64,000 nucleotides of DNA from contig NC_134757.1 in assembly GCF_050436995.1 (NCBI RefSeq), forward strand, positions 4,600,501-4,664,500, given 5' to 3'. Positions within the stretch are counted from its first letter, which is position 1. Every line of letters begins with the position of its first letter. Made by a program: the position numbers and the translations under genes. The DNA comes from Anticarsia gemmatalis (taxonomy: Eukaryota; Arthropoda; Insecta; Lepidoptera; Erebidae). The notes beneath the pieces were generated by a model. The model was not told where the DNA came from. It made no database searches and was given only the letters and a program-made list of their open reading frames with translations. Shown piece by piece: positions 47,389-60,290 of this stretch.

Positions 47389-47506
47389 ACCCCCGGTTTC
47401 TGTGGTACATTTAGGGGCAGTTTATCTATTCAATAGCATTAAAACTCATACAAAAAACGCTTTTGAATGGATAAACTACCGCTAAATGTACTCAGAAACC
47501 GGGGGT
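47389..47506. mobile_element. foldback MITE, family D, copy 1
   Basis: A 118-bp near-complete palindrome: ACCCCCGGTTTCTG...CATTTAGGGGCAGTTTATC at the left, and the complement with a few changes at the right, ending CTCAGAAACCGGGGGT. A second copy is at 63243-63359. No coding capacity. Confidence 0.8.
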
Positions 47507-49767
47507 ATAAATAACTAGTCTTTACTGAAGGTTTGATTATTAACACTATCAGTGTTGTATTTAAATAAATGAAAACTAAAATTTAAAAAGGATGCGGACG
47601 TTTGTTCAACTCCGTAATAATTAAAAAAAAACATGAATACCTAATTTGAGCTATTCCTATTTCTATAAATGAGTTAAGTTTGTTTCTGTTGATGACAGAA
47701 ATGTTGTTTGTTTTCTATAAGATGATGTCATGCCTAACGCGATGTTTGCTAACATAACGCCTATCTGCATTCTTACCTATTCACAACGCTACGCAACGCC
47801 TGTGATTCTAAGAAAATGGTTTCCAGTAATCTGAAACAAAGAAAAATAATTTATTAATTTCTTGGTAATTGTTATAAGTTCCTAATAAGAGTATGAGTAA
47901 GCACTGATCATTAGATATTTATGGCTAATGTGGTTTACTTTTGGTAAAAAAAAACCTTATTAGTATTTGAGCAATGAAAACTACATACCTACATGAAGCT
48001 GCCGTGACCGTGTTCATGTAGTGTAATATAGAGCCTCATTTTTCAAAAACATCTGGCTGATATTTTTTTACCATCCAATAATTGGTAAATAGTTATTAAA
48101 AAATAAAAACTTTCTTATTAGCTACGCCTAAATTTGTTTAGATTATAGAGAGTGTATTAATTATCGTGTATATGGGTTTGCTTGTCTTGAGTGATCACTG
48201 ATCATTCATTCATAGACCTCGTGATTTTCTCTACACGGTGAAAATTAACCCATGAATAATAACAGAAATTTAAGACTATCTGTTATAATTACTTACTGAA
48301 TTATAGTTTCTTTTAAGTAAGAATTATAAGAACCTAAAAAGTTAAATTAGCAACTAAGCAATATGAACATTAAATACCTTGAACACTCTTTTTACAAATC
48401 TATTGAATTAAAAAGCAGTCTTATTCGCATTGGCTCTACCCATGTACTGTAAATACTTACTACGGAAAATTATGACCATTTACGTAGTATATTTATTATT
48501 AAGGCTAACCCGATTATAAATATGTGTAGGTGTAGAACTGTAGGTCTAATAATCAGATATTCATGTGCCCAGACTTAACTACAAATCAGATGTCTGCTCT
48601 TGTGGCTACACTTAACTACTCACTTAGGCACTGATATTTCTCATTGGTTGAATTGTGAGGGACTTAGTTACAATAACTTACTTTACCTGATACATTAACG
48701 GTACTACCAAAATATTTAAATGAATGTGATGCGTAACGACCGTGAAAACCTCATAGAATTGACTAGAGAGGTTTCTTCGTTTCGGAAATTGTAAGTATTG
48801 TTTAGATTTTTAATTAGGCAATAACTATTCTACAAATTATGTTTCCTTATGAATAATTCGTGTGGTTTAGTAGCGAGCGGGCTTTGGGGAGGATAGGAAG
48901 AAGGGAGGGGCGGAGAGGGGGAGGATATGTCGACTCTACGGCGTGTGCGAGCGCAGCCAAGTGTGAATTTAATCACACATACATAGCCCGGTAAGTGTGT
49001 GATGTCACCTGAGGCTGTACGTGCTTCAACAGGACACATGCATCTCTTTTGGGGATTTAACCATTAACTGAGCTCTTAATGTTTTTAGACAAAGTATTAT
49101 TGATATGATTTCTATAATTTAAGTCCTATGTTATGTATATGTTCATTCCATTTCTAAATTAATTTTTTGGCTGCATATGGTAGCAAATATTTTGCTCTAC
49201 AGGGAAAATAGAGGAAGAAAAACTTGTTACTTGTAAAAATGGGGCTAGAATTTCGGAGCATATTTTTATAACCTAGCGTTAGCTTTCAAGTGACTTTTTA
49301 GGCGCAACTAAAGTGTGAACTTATAAAAACATACTTTAACCGCAATTTTATACAAACGTAGTTGAAGAAATATTTAATGCTCTGCTTACAATGTCATCGA
49401 AAAGGATCACTCATGGATTTCATAAAATATTGTTCAATGTATTTCACAGATTTGTGACAAGCGAATGACTAGAAACCACTGCTGGGTTTTCACTCTAGTC
49501 TTTTGAAAGTTTGATTTTCCTTCAAAGCTGTACGTATTATGTTGTATTTCCAATAAATGTTTTCTTCTCCCTGAGTCACTGTAACCGCAACATTAATGCT
49601 GGAACGCATAAATTAGTTTTACTTTAGCATTTGTTTTTTTGCTATTATGCATGTAGCATGTTCACTGTTCAGCCATGTGTTAATCATCCGGCCGTTGTCT
49701 GGTTTATCCCTAGCTTATGAATTTATAACTACTCGTATCTTTTTCGCAATGAAACTGTTACTTATTT

Positions 49768-49870
49768 TTTTTTTTTTTTTTTTTTAACCTATACTGTCCC
49801 ATTGTTGAGCAAAGGTCTCCCCCAAACTCCTCCACCGGTCTCTATCCTCAGCCATCTCTTGCCACCCTTC
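49768..49870 (-). mobile_element. 5'-truncated non-LTR retrotransposon: last codons of the reverse-transcriptase ORF plus poly(A)
   Basis: Read on the minus strand, 49864-49784 encodes WQEMAEDRDRWRSLGE and, after four more residues, QWDSIG then TAA. This is a C-terminus typical of insect endonuclease-reverse transcriptases. It is followed by a poly(A) tail of about 20 (poly-T on the plus strand at 49764-49785). Everything upstream is missing, so it is a dead-on-arrival insertion. The clade cannot be decided from 27 residues. Confidence 0.75.
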
Positions 49871-51711
49871 CAGATAGTAACTGTTACTTATAATAAATTA
49901 TTTTTCTTATTGATGGTAGAGGTCGTAGAAGTAGAAAAAGGTTGTTGTATTTCCTGTTATCATCTTGTAAAACATAAAAATGTACACCGCGATGAAGAAA
50001 TTATGGTAACGTTTTTAGAAAACAAGTAACAATTTTGAAATTGTTAAGTAATGGTAGTTAGCGACGAAGACAGCAACTCTAGCAGGCAACATTAAAGTGT
50101 GAACTCATCCAAAACTATCATTAACTTGAATTTTGTACGGTAAATATCAAAGAAATCATCGGTCTGTGTGCCTACGCGTTTATTTCCAATGATGATGACT
50201 GTTTGATGTTGTTGAATGACGGCGCGGGCGCACACCTACGGCGAGTCAGCTAGCACACACACGTACACGCGTACATGTGTGTCTGTGTGCGTTATCGTTG
50301 TGTCAACTGCGATAATGGCGTGTCACGAGTTACGTCAACGTCAGCTGCTGCCTGTGGGCTGGTGTTCCGAGTAGGCTTGCACGCCTCTACTTGCCACGGA
50401 AACATTCATATTTATCAAAATGATGAATAAAGCACATCCTAATCAAACATTTTCAGAGATAGTGCCTTCTTTTCACTGGTTTCCAACCAAATTTCATTGT
50501 GATAACGATAAGATAAAGCTACAGCACTTGAGTTATAATCAACGCACTCTACCTGTCTCTATCGGTTGATTAGTTTAATAATTTATGCTTAACAATGTAG
50601 ACGAATTGTTAATATAATTTTCTGTAAATATAATTGTATATTCTCCACCGATTTGGAAGTTGACGTTTTACCTAGTAACCGAAAAAGAAAATTGGCAACC
50701 TACACATATCTGTTGTGGAATATTTCTAGATAGATAATAAAAAAATGTTATTATTTCTTGCTCTATAATGACGAACGATGACAAAAATAACAGATAACAA
50801 CGGTTATCGTTACATCACGGCACAGCTGTTAAACTAGTTTGATCAGCATTCCTGAGGGAACGCCAGCGAGCGAGGCGCACGGCTCGCGGCGTGCCAACAC
50901 GTCCATACAAAAAAACTAATTACTTGAAATACTCGCACTTAAATAGATAACTGAACATTTTTATTTTCTTATCATATTCAGATCATCTTACAGTAGCTTG
51001 CTCTTTTTTTCTATGTGATTTGGTAGTAGATATATTATGTTAATTTTCGTTTCTGCAGGCATGCGTTATTGCAAAAGCAGTTTATTATGTTGTGGTCTTG
51101 TGTGATGCAAAGTTTGTTAATGTTTATTTACGGTATAAAGTAGGCCTAATAAATCGAAAATAGAAATCTTTGAAGGTAGGATTTTGTAGGGAGGCAACAG
51201 AAGTTCTATCATGCTTTAAAATCACATCAATTTCGGCGCATAGTTAAAGTGTAATGCTTCAACAATTGCAGTAACGAGGAACTCTATATTTGGAAATGTA
51301 TTTTGCTTTTCCATAATTAGATGAATAAAATTTACATTATCAATGGACGCACTGTGGGAACATATTTTATTATGGTATCGGCCATCGGACATTTGAATGG
51401 ATAATCGCCGTCTTATTCACCTGAACACCATTACGTATGCAGTCAAAACCGATTACCTATTTTATTTAGGATCGCACATGATATAAATAATGCATTAAGT
51501 TCTGACTAAGTGCCAACTTCGATTTTTTCGTTTGATATAGACCTGATCCGATTTATACCACATTCACCCGTGAAGTTTTGATACTGATTACGAAATTGCA
51601 TTGTAATGATTTATAAGGTCAGCTATTTAGCGCTCTTATGACAGCGGAATTTGTAATACAATCCACCTAAATCATATTTGTTTGTCAGGTGTTTACGTGT
51701 CTGAAAAGCCT

Positions 51712-52915
51712 ATGCCATCAAAAACATCCTGTAAAAAACCTCAAGTCTCGCAGCGTAAAAAGTGGTGAGATCTATGTAATACCAAGTCGATTAATCTGTT
51801 TAGTCTCTACTGAAAGGACCTTCTGTCTTAAGTTATTACATAAGTTATTATCATGCCAATATTAAAAATATTTTACGTTTAAAACAAATAAATCGACCTG
51901 GCCATCGCATGATTTGATTATTAGTATGTACCACACTGCACAGCACGACGGGCCAGCAACCGAATTCCTCACTAGGGTCCTTCCGAATACAATGATCGAG
52001 ATGAGTATCTTAAAGAAATTAATGCTCCTGATATTTTAATGGCGAATTTGTGTTTTCATGCGATGACCAAGTCGATTTATTTGTTTTAAACGTGAAATAT
52101 TTTTAATATTGGCATGATAATAACTTATGTAATAACTTAAGACAGAAGGTCCTTTCAGTAGAGACTAAACAGATTAATCGACTTGGTATTACATAGATCT
52201 CACCACTTTTTACGCTGCGAGACTTGAGGTTTTTTACAGGATGTTTTTGATGGCATCTCACTTCTTTTTGTAAAGCGAACATAAGTCCAATTTGTATGGA
52301 AAGACGGTTATTTTTTTCATAATTCAACATATTTTCCTATTGAAATGTTGTTCAGTTTCATAGGCTAAACACCCTTAAGTTATGCCTCATACAGTAGGTA
52401 CCTATGTACACCTATTATTTTCTATTATACTACAGTAATAAATAATTCATTAACTGCAAATGTAACCTTGTAATCCTATATAAATGTATAAGATTACAAA
52501 GTTATTCTTGCAGTTAATGTATTTAGAAAACTGGACTGAAATTAGAAAATATTGAAATTTTCCCATGATTAAGATACTAAATTCTATTTGTATTCTAAAT
52601 TTGAAGGTTCTAAGTCTGCTAGAAATGCCTTAGACTTTTGATGATCGGTGAGTCAGTGAGTCAGTGAATCAGTGAGTGACAAAATTCAAAACTTTAACAA
52701 GTTGTCATTCTTAAAGTACTGGTTCAAATTGACTGAAATTTTCAATATACCGTGTTCATACAATGACTGATAAGTCGCTAAAAATTCAGGCTTCTTGTTT
52801 TATCCACAACGAAATTATAGGGGGTCGAAAATGGCCTGAATTGCTTCGAGAAAAGATGGTACGGCCGTGCCGCTTTTTTTTGCTCGACTTGCGGGGGCAC
52901 TGCCGTGCCCCCAGA
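51712..52915 (+). mobile_element. composite palindromic repeat, family C, copy 2
   Basis: Same two-part layout as 21498-22655: inverted arms (51712-51894 and about 52075-52256), then a tail with GTGAGTCAGTGAGTCAGTGA (near 52648-52675) and the terminal hairpin GGGGGCAC-TGCC-GTGCCCCC. The spacer between the arms is about 70 bp longer than in copy 1 (extra sequence near 51949-52018). Arm differences from copy 1 are mirrored in both arms. Non-coding; class unassigned. Confidence 0.85.
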
Positions 52916-54774
52916 TAACTTTTGCCTATGTGTCGCAATACTCGTAACTTGCAAAAAAATAAACAACAGAAATGGATGACGTCAAGCACCTGCTGACAAA
53001 ACAGTTTGAGTCAGGGATTCGTGTTGCTCATTTGACTCATTTCCCTATTACACTGTCAGCAGATTGATGGTAGTGTGTAAAATAACGTTTTGGTCAGCTC
53101 TCGTGTGCGATGATATATTGTTTATGCGTGTTGGTAACATGTCAGTGGGTAGCTGTCAGTTGGCGCCGAGTCTACACACTCGAAAGTAATTCGGGAACAC
53201 TCAATGCTAGTCTATTATTGTCACTGGTGTGTTATAATAATGTTGTTTACGACACCATTTCGCTAAGTTTACGATTGAATTGCTTCTTCAGTCGTGTTTG
53301 TTTGGTTTTAGAGTTGCCTACTAACGATTTATTGATAACATTATAAATGATTTATTTTCATAGAGTCGACAACCTGGATTATTTTGTTTTGTTTTATTAT
53401 GACTCGTGCCTAGAACTTATGCCAATCCGTAGTATCTAGCTGTCTTTAATTTAGTTGCTAGCGACCCTATATTCTTAAGCATCGCCTTTAAAAAAATATG
53501 CTTCCTCCGTCGTTGATACATTAGCGATTTCAATGAATGGAGAGAGACTAAAAAGCTCTACATGTTACGACTCGTTGACCACGAGTAGAGACATGTCCAG
53601 AATTAACGAGTTTAAACATGCTTTGACAATACAATCTCTCGAATGACTTCCGGTACAAAATTTAATGGACTTAGGGTGTGAAACGAACGATATACCTAAG
53701 ATATAACAAATATTCAGACTGAGATCTTGTTTCTCGATTATCGTTGACGCGGAAATGTTAGTCAATGAAGTCATTGAACATGAATGACGTATACATATTT
53801 ACATAAGGAATGTATTAAAGTCCGTGGAATGGCATGGCAATGTGCATTTTTATATTGTGTGAGATCATAGCTCTTAAGATTCATGTGTGTCATCAGACTT
53901 ACGTAATGGTCGTTGCATTAGATTTCTCTACAATGTATTCGTAGATCTAAAAGAGCTCTAGTTTTAGTCTCTCGTTTTTTAATTCCTCTGACTAAAAAGA
54001 TGCTATGGCAACCTGAGATGTAATTGGTTGATAGCTAATTCGATTGTTAATGTCCTAATCAAAGAATTCCTGTGCTCTAGGCGTTACGAATTTACAGTCT
54101 GCTGACTGTAACGTATAGCGTGCTATAAAGACCTGTTAGTGAAATGAAACAGGAAACAATTAATTCGTATTGTTCCTTAGGATCTATTTACTAACCACTT
54201 CTTGATTGGGGTTATTTTTTTTGTAGCATGTTCTGTTTTTGAATATGCAAATGTATGGGATGTTTGCTTTAAAAAAAAATATATCCTGTATATAAATAAC
54301 GTTAATACATGACCACAATTTCCCATTTCTTTCGGTTGAAGGAGACCCGTTAGATTTCTCTGCTAATAAGGCCCATTATGATCATAATCTTAGTCAGTAG
54401 AGTGTAAATGTAACCACATTTAAAAAGAAATTGGTTGGTCTGCCTATGTATGGGTCTTGGGGTTGACAGTGATTTTTATTTTGTTACTTTTAAATGCATT
54501 TAAGGCACCATATATCAGTTATATAAGGTTTTAAATTCCAGTGAAGACGATACATCATTTAAGATGTTTTCATCAAAATTCTTTGAAGACATAAGAAAAA
54601 ATTGCTATTAGGGCAACAGGTTAATCCGATGAAATACTAGTACACATAATTTAGAAAGTCCCTGGAATCAGGCCAGCTTTATCCGGAAACTTATAGGCGT
54701 AACACCAACATGTATTGAAGATTTTTCCACATTCCGTTCTAAATATATGAGTGACGATGGTGTCAGTGGCTCAG

Positions 54775-54905
54775 TGGTGTGAGAGTGACGTGCGGTGACG
54801 CGGCGCGGCCCACGTCAGGCGTCAGCACACGGAGCGCTCAGCACCCACTGAATCACGCGCTGCGCCTGCGCCGACGGACCCGCGTGAGCGCACCGCCTGC
54901 CTTTA
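54775..54905. other. isolated GC-rich segment
   Basis: About 130 bp of strongly GC- and CpG-rich sequence in AT-rich DNA, including GACGCGGCGCGGCCCACGTC and CGCTGCGCCTGCGCCGACGG. It is open on the plus strand but matches no family. A plus-strand GTGAGC follows ACCCGC, and a minus-strand GGCGCAG could be an acceptor. It might be a small exon or a regulatory element. Confidence 0.3.
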
Positions 54906-55740
54906 GCCATTCACTTCCTTTTGAATTTTACGAGCTTTGGGAAGATTCAATATTTGTAGAATTTTTGAACATCTGTTTCACTGGTTTGGGCTGTCTTCTT
55001 GAAATTAACGGCTCTACATTTCGACGTTTAGGCGTGTTGCTTGGTTTATGTTTTTTTTTAAAGAAAAAATAAAAATAAATGAAATATGAATTTTGTACAG
55101 TTATGTTAGGTACATCCAATTTCATAAATATTTACCATCATATTTTTGATTATTAGAACACAGATGAACATGATTTAGTTTAGGTATCTCGTTATCATAG
55201 TCTTCAGAAAGTTGAGTGAACGATGATTTATTTTATTACATTATACTAGCACTATATTCGATTTTTTACTTGCTTGCTATATTTCTAACAGAGTGGTCAC
55301 TATTAAATTTTAAAGTACGAGTTAAGTTACGAGGTCCTGTTTCTTTAAAATTCTTTCTCCCACATTAATAAAATAATATACCTAAGCCTTTTTTGCTGAG
55401 ATTTACATTCTACACACTGTTTACAGTCGGTTCATCATTTTCAGCTTGTCCTTCGACAAAGGCCTCCTCTAATGCTTTCCATTTTTCCGTGTCTTTAGCA
55501 ATTCGTATCCATTCTGGGATTTCTCCCACATGTGAACTACAAATGTATCAACTTAAAAATATTATGACTGCATAGTGCGCAGTAGAGCAAGTGATACATA
55601 ATGCTAAAAACTAAATGCTTTGTTATGTCGCCAACAAAGTAACAGTGTAACAATGCGTTTGTTTTGCCAGGTGTTTTCTCTAAATCTTTCACTATATCTA
55701 TTTATAATTATGTTCTAATGTCCTGTTAATAAATCTAACC

Positions 55741-55830
55741 CGCACTTGGCCAGCGTGGTGGACTTAAGGCCTAACCTCTCCCTCGTTCGGGAAGAGACCA
55801 TTGCCCAGCATTGGGACAATAATGGGGTAA
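55741..55830 (+). mobile_element. LINE 3'-end fragment, family E, copy 1
   Basis: Contains CACTTGGCCAGCGTGGTGGA, CTAACCTCTCCCTCGTTCGG and CATTGCCCAGCATTGGGACA followed by an A-rich tail. The same block occurs inverted at 61862-61966. The order and A-rich end indicate the extreme 3' end of a 5'-truncated non-LTR element. Confidence 0.65.
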
Positions 55831-57899
55831 AAAAAAACAAAATCCAGGAACTCTTGTCGTACCTATGTACGTAATTTTATCACTTCTATTAACATAGCGA
55901 CAACTGTTCCAAGTGTTTCCTCAAATCTGGATATTCCCAATGGGAATTACAACTGAAAAGTAGGTCGTATTATTACTTGTTACTACATCAAATTTAATAT
56001 TATATTTTTTCCTTTGACTTTAATTCATAGCATATTAAATATTATATTCATTGACATATTATTCTTTTTCTTACACATTTCAGTAAGGTAAGTAGGTACT
56101 CACTAATTAATAAATTGTGTGGAAAGGCTAGGTCGGCATTTCTGACAGGCATAAAGAATATGACTGCCAATTATGGTTATTTTACCTTTTATGGATTATC
56201 AAGATGTGGCCTAATTTGTATCCTTGCGGTATCCCCCAAAATAAATGATAATTATCTAATAAAAAATCATCGTCCTTGTTTAACTTCGCCATATTTCCAA
56301 AATGATATAATGAATGGTTATATAATGTTGAAGCAACAAGTTTATGTATTCAAACTGTGTGCGAGACACGTAGGTCTATCGTGCAAAAGGCAAGCGTTTG
56401 GTCAAAGGCATCGGAACCGGCTGTGTGACTCATTGTCGAGGGACCATACAACCGCGATACTGCAAAACCTTGTACGGATGATATTGCACTTCATCGAAAC
56501 ATTTTTATTTGTTAGTGTTGATAGAAGAAATAGTTGTGCACTTACTTTTATTAAATTTACTGTGAAATTATATCATCTAATCTGGCTGCCCTGGTATTTT
56601 ATCTCTAATCAGAGATATCACAACTATCTTTAGGGTTTTATCTAACGTTTTCAAATAATTATGAAGCATTATATCAAAAACCAATCAAGAAATAATCGTA
56701 ATCCCGGGAAGTACCGGGAAATAAATGAGTATCTCCTCCGTTTTGATAATAACAAAGGCCACCTGAAGTCAGAACTTCTTTGTTCTGCACAGATGAGTAA
56801 TTGTTTGGCATTATGCGACCGCGACAGGTCCCGACTTGAAGCTCGGAGGCAATCGCCCTGCTCCGGGGACCTCGCGATAACCTCCGATGATTTATAAAAG
56901 TTATAACTTTTTGTTGCCTACCCAGAAATAAATCCTCCACAATATAATGTGAACATTGCGGTTCTAACTTAAGTTTTGGATAACTTTGGACTCTTTGGAG
57001 GCACACCAAAAGATGTCAGTGGATTTGTTTTTTTTACTCTTTAATAAATGATTATGTAGGATGAATGACATGTAGGTAGTCTTTTTACCTAAAAATAGGC
57101 CTTGTTTTTGTAGTTTTGCACAGTTGATTTTCCTGTTAATATTCCTTATTTTTGTTTCCTATTCAAACTCATGAGATTCCCGTGAGGTTATGGCGTAGCA
57201 TAGGTACAGGAAAATTGATTTCATTTGTAGCTAATTATCTCTATCCATATTCGGAATTAGCCAATAAATTGTCGTTATCAGTGACAATGTCGCAAAGTTC
57301 AGCAGTCGGTTCGCGGCGCGGGCGCAATCGTGGCGCTGACGTCACGCGCATGATAGGTGCTTTATCGTTCACATGTTACAGCCGATTGTTTCTGTGGAAA
57401 AGTAGCAATTTCGTCTTCTAGTTTATGCAAGGTTATACACAAAACTAATATCTCTTAAGCATTCTAACAATAAATATGGTTTTATTTTCCGAACCTTATT
57501 CTTATTTGATGACTTATGACACTTCTTATGACGTGTACGAATTTTCCTTACGGAGCTCATTAATTTGCAAAACATAAGTGATTGTTATGCTGGTTTGCAA
57601 TTTGTTTAGTGTGTATCGTGTTAAAAATAGGCTCAAGATGCAAACTTGATTGCAATTATTCATATAGCTTAGTTGTTAAATGTCAATAACATACCTAACT
57701 CATATGAGAGTCTAATTTCTTTCCACGACCCGTTGTCAAGCACATATATTATGTGAGTCAAATTACTTTAATCGATACGCGGCCAGTGTTCGGCATCGTA
57801 AATAAAATAAACCGATGGAATTATGTATGACGGAAGACTCGCTTACGTCAGAGGAAGAGCTTCTTTTAGTGATCCAGTAGGCGAGAGAGGCAGATAAAA

Positions 57900-58940
57900 A
57901 GAGAAGCGGAAATGCTCGTCGGTCTGTCAATGCGGCGACAATGTCGTGCTATTTGTGTTAAACGAGCGATTTATTTCAGTCGGTCGCGGCGTGAACGTCC
58001 GCAGCGGAATTTCGGCCGCGAGGAATCCGATTCCGTTAGGTTGCAGCTCGCGCGAGCCGAGAGAGTTGCCGGTGGCTCCACGCCACTCCACGCCACACCA
58101 CGGCGCAGTCGGAGTGTTGGTGATAGGCTCAGATACCTGTTGCCAGGCGGCGGAGCGCGCTGCACCGAGCAGCGAGCGACGCCGCCGCCGCCAGCGCCGC
58201 CCGCCGACACCCCCTCTATGACAATGCCACCATTCGAGCACGAGGAAAATTCGAGATGCGGCTGACTCATCACCCCGTTCACCGACGCCGCCACGCTGGA
58301 CGCCTCGCAACAACCACTTTCCATCCCACCTAATCGTTGCCGATTTCGAAATTTTTCAACCATTTTGGCGTACATCGTTCTGACGTCAGTTTTCGCAGGT
58401 GTAATTTATTTTTCATCTCTTACCTATGTAAAGTCATCATCCACATGGGTCAAGACAGCACATGCACGGCGCTGCGGCCGATGTTCACTCACTGCATTGT
58501 GCACAGTAATATCCGATCGTAAATCACACTAAAACGACAGCGAATAGGAGCTCGCGCGACGGAGGGCGCGCGCGCACGCACGTCGTGCAGACTTGTGCGC
58601 GCTCACGGAACTGAGTGCGCCGGCGCTCCATTTGGGTCACTGTCATACGGTGGTGGGTGGTGGGGGACACACGTTCGCCAGTTCGCTTCTGAAAAATTAG
58701 CGTCTCGCGAATATGTTTCATCGACGCGGGCGTTTTCCCTTTGCGTCGTGCACCAATCGCTCGCAGTGGAGGTGCCGCGCGCCGCTCACTCTTTCCTCGC
58801 GCAAACTTGCGAACTCGCGACATTATCGCCCGAATATCAATCCGAGACTGACGAATGCCCTGCACCTGTGGAACACGTCTCGTTTACCACAACTACCTGC
58901 TACCTGTCACTGCGTCCGCTGTGGCAGTTTCATAAAATTT
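57900..58940 (-). promoter_or_regulatory. CpG-rich island around a minus-strand first-exon candidate
   Basis: About 1 kb with high G+C and CpG. It contains a perfect cAMP-response element TGACGTCA (58381-58388), just upstream of the candidate start codon at 58375, and GC-rich stretches at 57990-58210 and 58540-58830. The island is the largest non-coding-gene-linked one in the window and probably marks a promoter. Direction is inferred from the minus-strand open exon; a bidirectional promoter is possible. Confidence 0.45.
58137..58375 (-). CDS. candidate first coding exon, unidentified minus-strand gene
   Basis: An open minus-strand frame begins ATG at 58375, with an in-frame TAA eleven codons upstream, and runs 79 codons plus two bases to CAACAG followed by GTATCT, a plausible donor (58136-58131). 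It starts MYAKMVEKFRNRQRLGGMES and continues with VMSQPHLEFSSCSNGGIVIE, then an Ala/Gly-rich run and PPPGN. Composition resembles the disordered N-terminus of a regulatory protein. I do not recognise the family, and no second exon is identified within the window. Inner ATGs at 58363 or the MES position could be the true start. The open frame continues past the donor, so chance in GC-rich DNA cannot be excluded. Confidence 0.35.
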
Positions 58941-60221
58941 TTGTAAATCGTTTCACTAACATTATTACGCTTTCTATGACATTTCATGATATTTTGGTAC
59001 AACTTTGCTTAACTCATTCAACTTATTTTCCATAAATGAATTAAATTTATATGACAGTCAAATTAGTAATGACAATTACATAATGTATTAGTGTTATCTA
59101 TGGAGAATTATAAAAATGTAGAGTTTTCCAGTTAATCATTCAAATTATAAAATAAGTTAAGGTACCTGAAATCTTGTGGAGATTGCCAATTAAATACTAA
59201 AGTTATGTCCATAAACTGTTGTAGGCTTTACAGCCTAAGTCTATCGTAAAATGTAAAGGCTCTATTTAAGATTGGGGAGCATACGTTTCTTCAGTCATAT
59301 TGTGATTTTAATTGCATAGGATATAAAGACCCGTATTGATAATATTAATTCAGGTATATATTTTGTGTCAGTGTTGAATAGTCGTTCCTAACAATTACGT
59401 CACGAGTGTCTAACACAAAACCTCGTGCATAACCGAAGAGGTTAAGGAAAGAATAAATTGTCCATTCTCATTCATAAATCCGGCGCCATGGCGTCTGCGT
59501 TTGTCTATGAGCGGCGGTACTGGGAGGCTGGAGAAAGTTGTCGACGAACCACTCAATCAAAATAGAATATTGTTGGAGGGGAGCGATTTTAAAGAATTTT
59601 AACTATCTGTAGTCAGCGATTAAATCACTTTTCGTAATTTTCAAATTATGATTCGTATTTTTGTTATTTAGTTTGCCATTGGAGTATTACTAGTATTCTA
59701 ATAAACTATTGTACAAACAACCGTCACATACAAATAGAAGGGAAGCCATGAAGGCATGAAATAATTACGCAAAACTAATAAATGCTACTAGTGAAAAAAA
59801 AGCTCTTGCAATATTAGAGTGCCCTTTTCGCAATGAGATCAGAAAATCTTAAATGTCCTGTATTTCAGTGTCTAGAGTTGAGAGCTAGTTTTAAAACAGT
59901 ATTATTTAATTCATTTTTTATAATTCCTCCTGCTCTCTCAAATTAAATTTAAAAATCCATTAATTCATTTTGCTAAAAGTTACAAGAAGGGTAATTTTAC
60001 CATTTTGAATGATCAGATATTATATGGAATAGATATGAACTTTTTATAGTTCCAGGATTCTTTCCAGCATATTTGCTACGAAACTTCTACAAAATTACGG
60101 ATCTTAAATCCAGAAAAGTTCAGAAACAGAAGGTTGCATGACGGTATTCTTTTTAAATATTCTAGCTGTGAATATTCATAATTTCAAAAGTTGTGTTTAT
60201 GTGTTTTTAAAGGTTGTGTTG

Positions 60222-60290
60222 CCTTAGATTCGAACTCTGGACCACTGGCGCGGGAGACAAATGCTTACCACTTAGCTATGACAGTTTGTT
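60222..60290 (-). mobile_element. tRNA-like SINE head or tRNA pseudogene
   Basis: On the minus strand TAGCTAAGTGG (A box, 60278-60268) is followed at tRNA spacing by AGTTCGAATCT (B box, 60236-60226). CCCGCGCCAGTGGTCCAG lies between, and a TCGAA T-loop is present. The cloverleaf is not intact by eye. The downstream body on the minus strand would extend to lower coordinates. Different from the SINE at 30944. Confidence 0.55.

Larger units (their letters stand above)
43421..57899. other. gene-poor region with scattered repeat fragments
   Basis: Fourteen kilobases of AT-rich DNA without a convincing coding exon. It contains a hairpin at 44138-44176, a foldback MITE (47389-47506), a purine-rich patch at 48880-48935, a truncated LINE (49768-49870) and a CpG-rich patch at 50215-50370. 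It also holds a second family C element (51712-52915), a GC-rich segment (54775-54905) and a LINE scrap at 55741-55830. It may be the large first intron of the minus-strand transcript proposed at 58.3 kb, or intergenic. Confidence 0.6.

Noticed and set aside
56115..56633. Plus-strand open frame of 172 codons
   Set aside because: Longest non-Slmap frame, but AT-rich with no domain, no splice context and atypical residue use (many Cys, Tyr, Ile scattered). Expected by chance in 64 kb.
58595..59035. Plus-strand 146-codon frame in the CpG island
   Set aside because: Arises from GC-rich promoter DNA and runs on into AT-rich sequence without domain or splice support.
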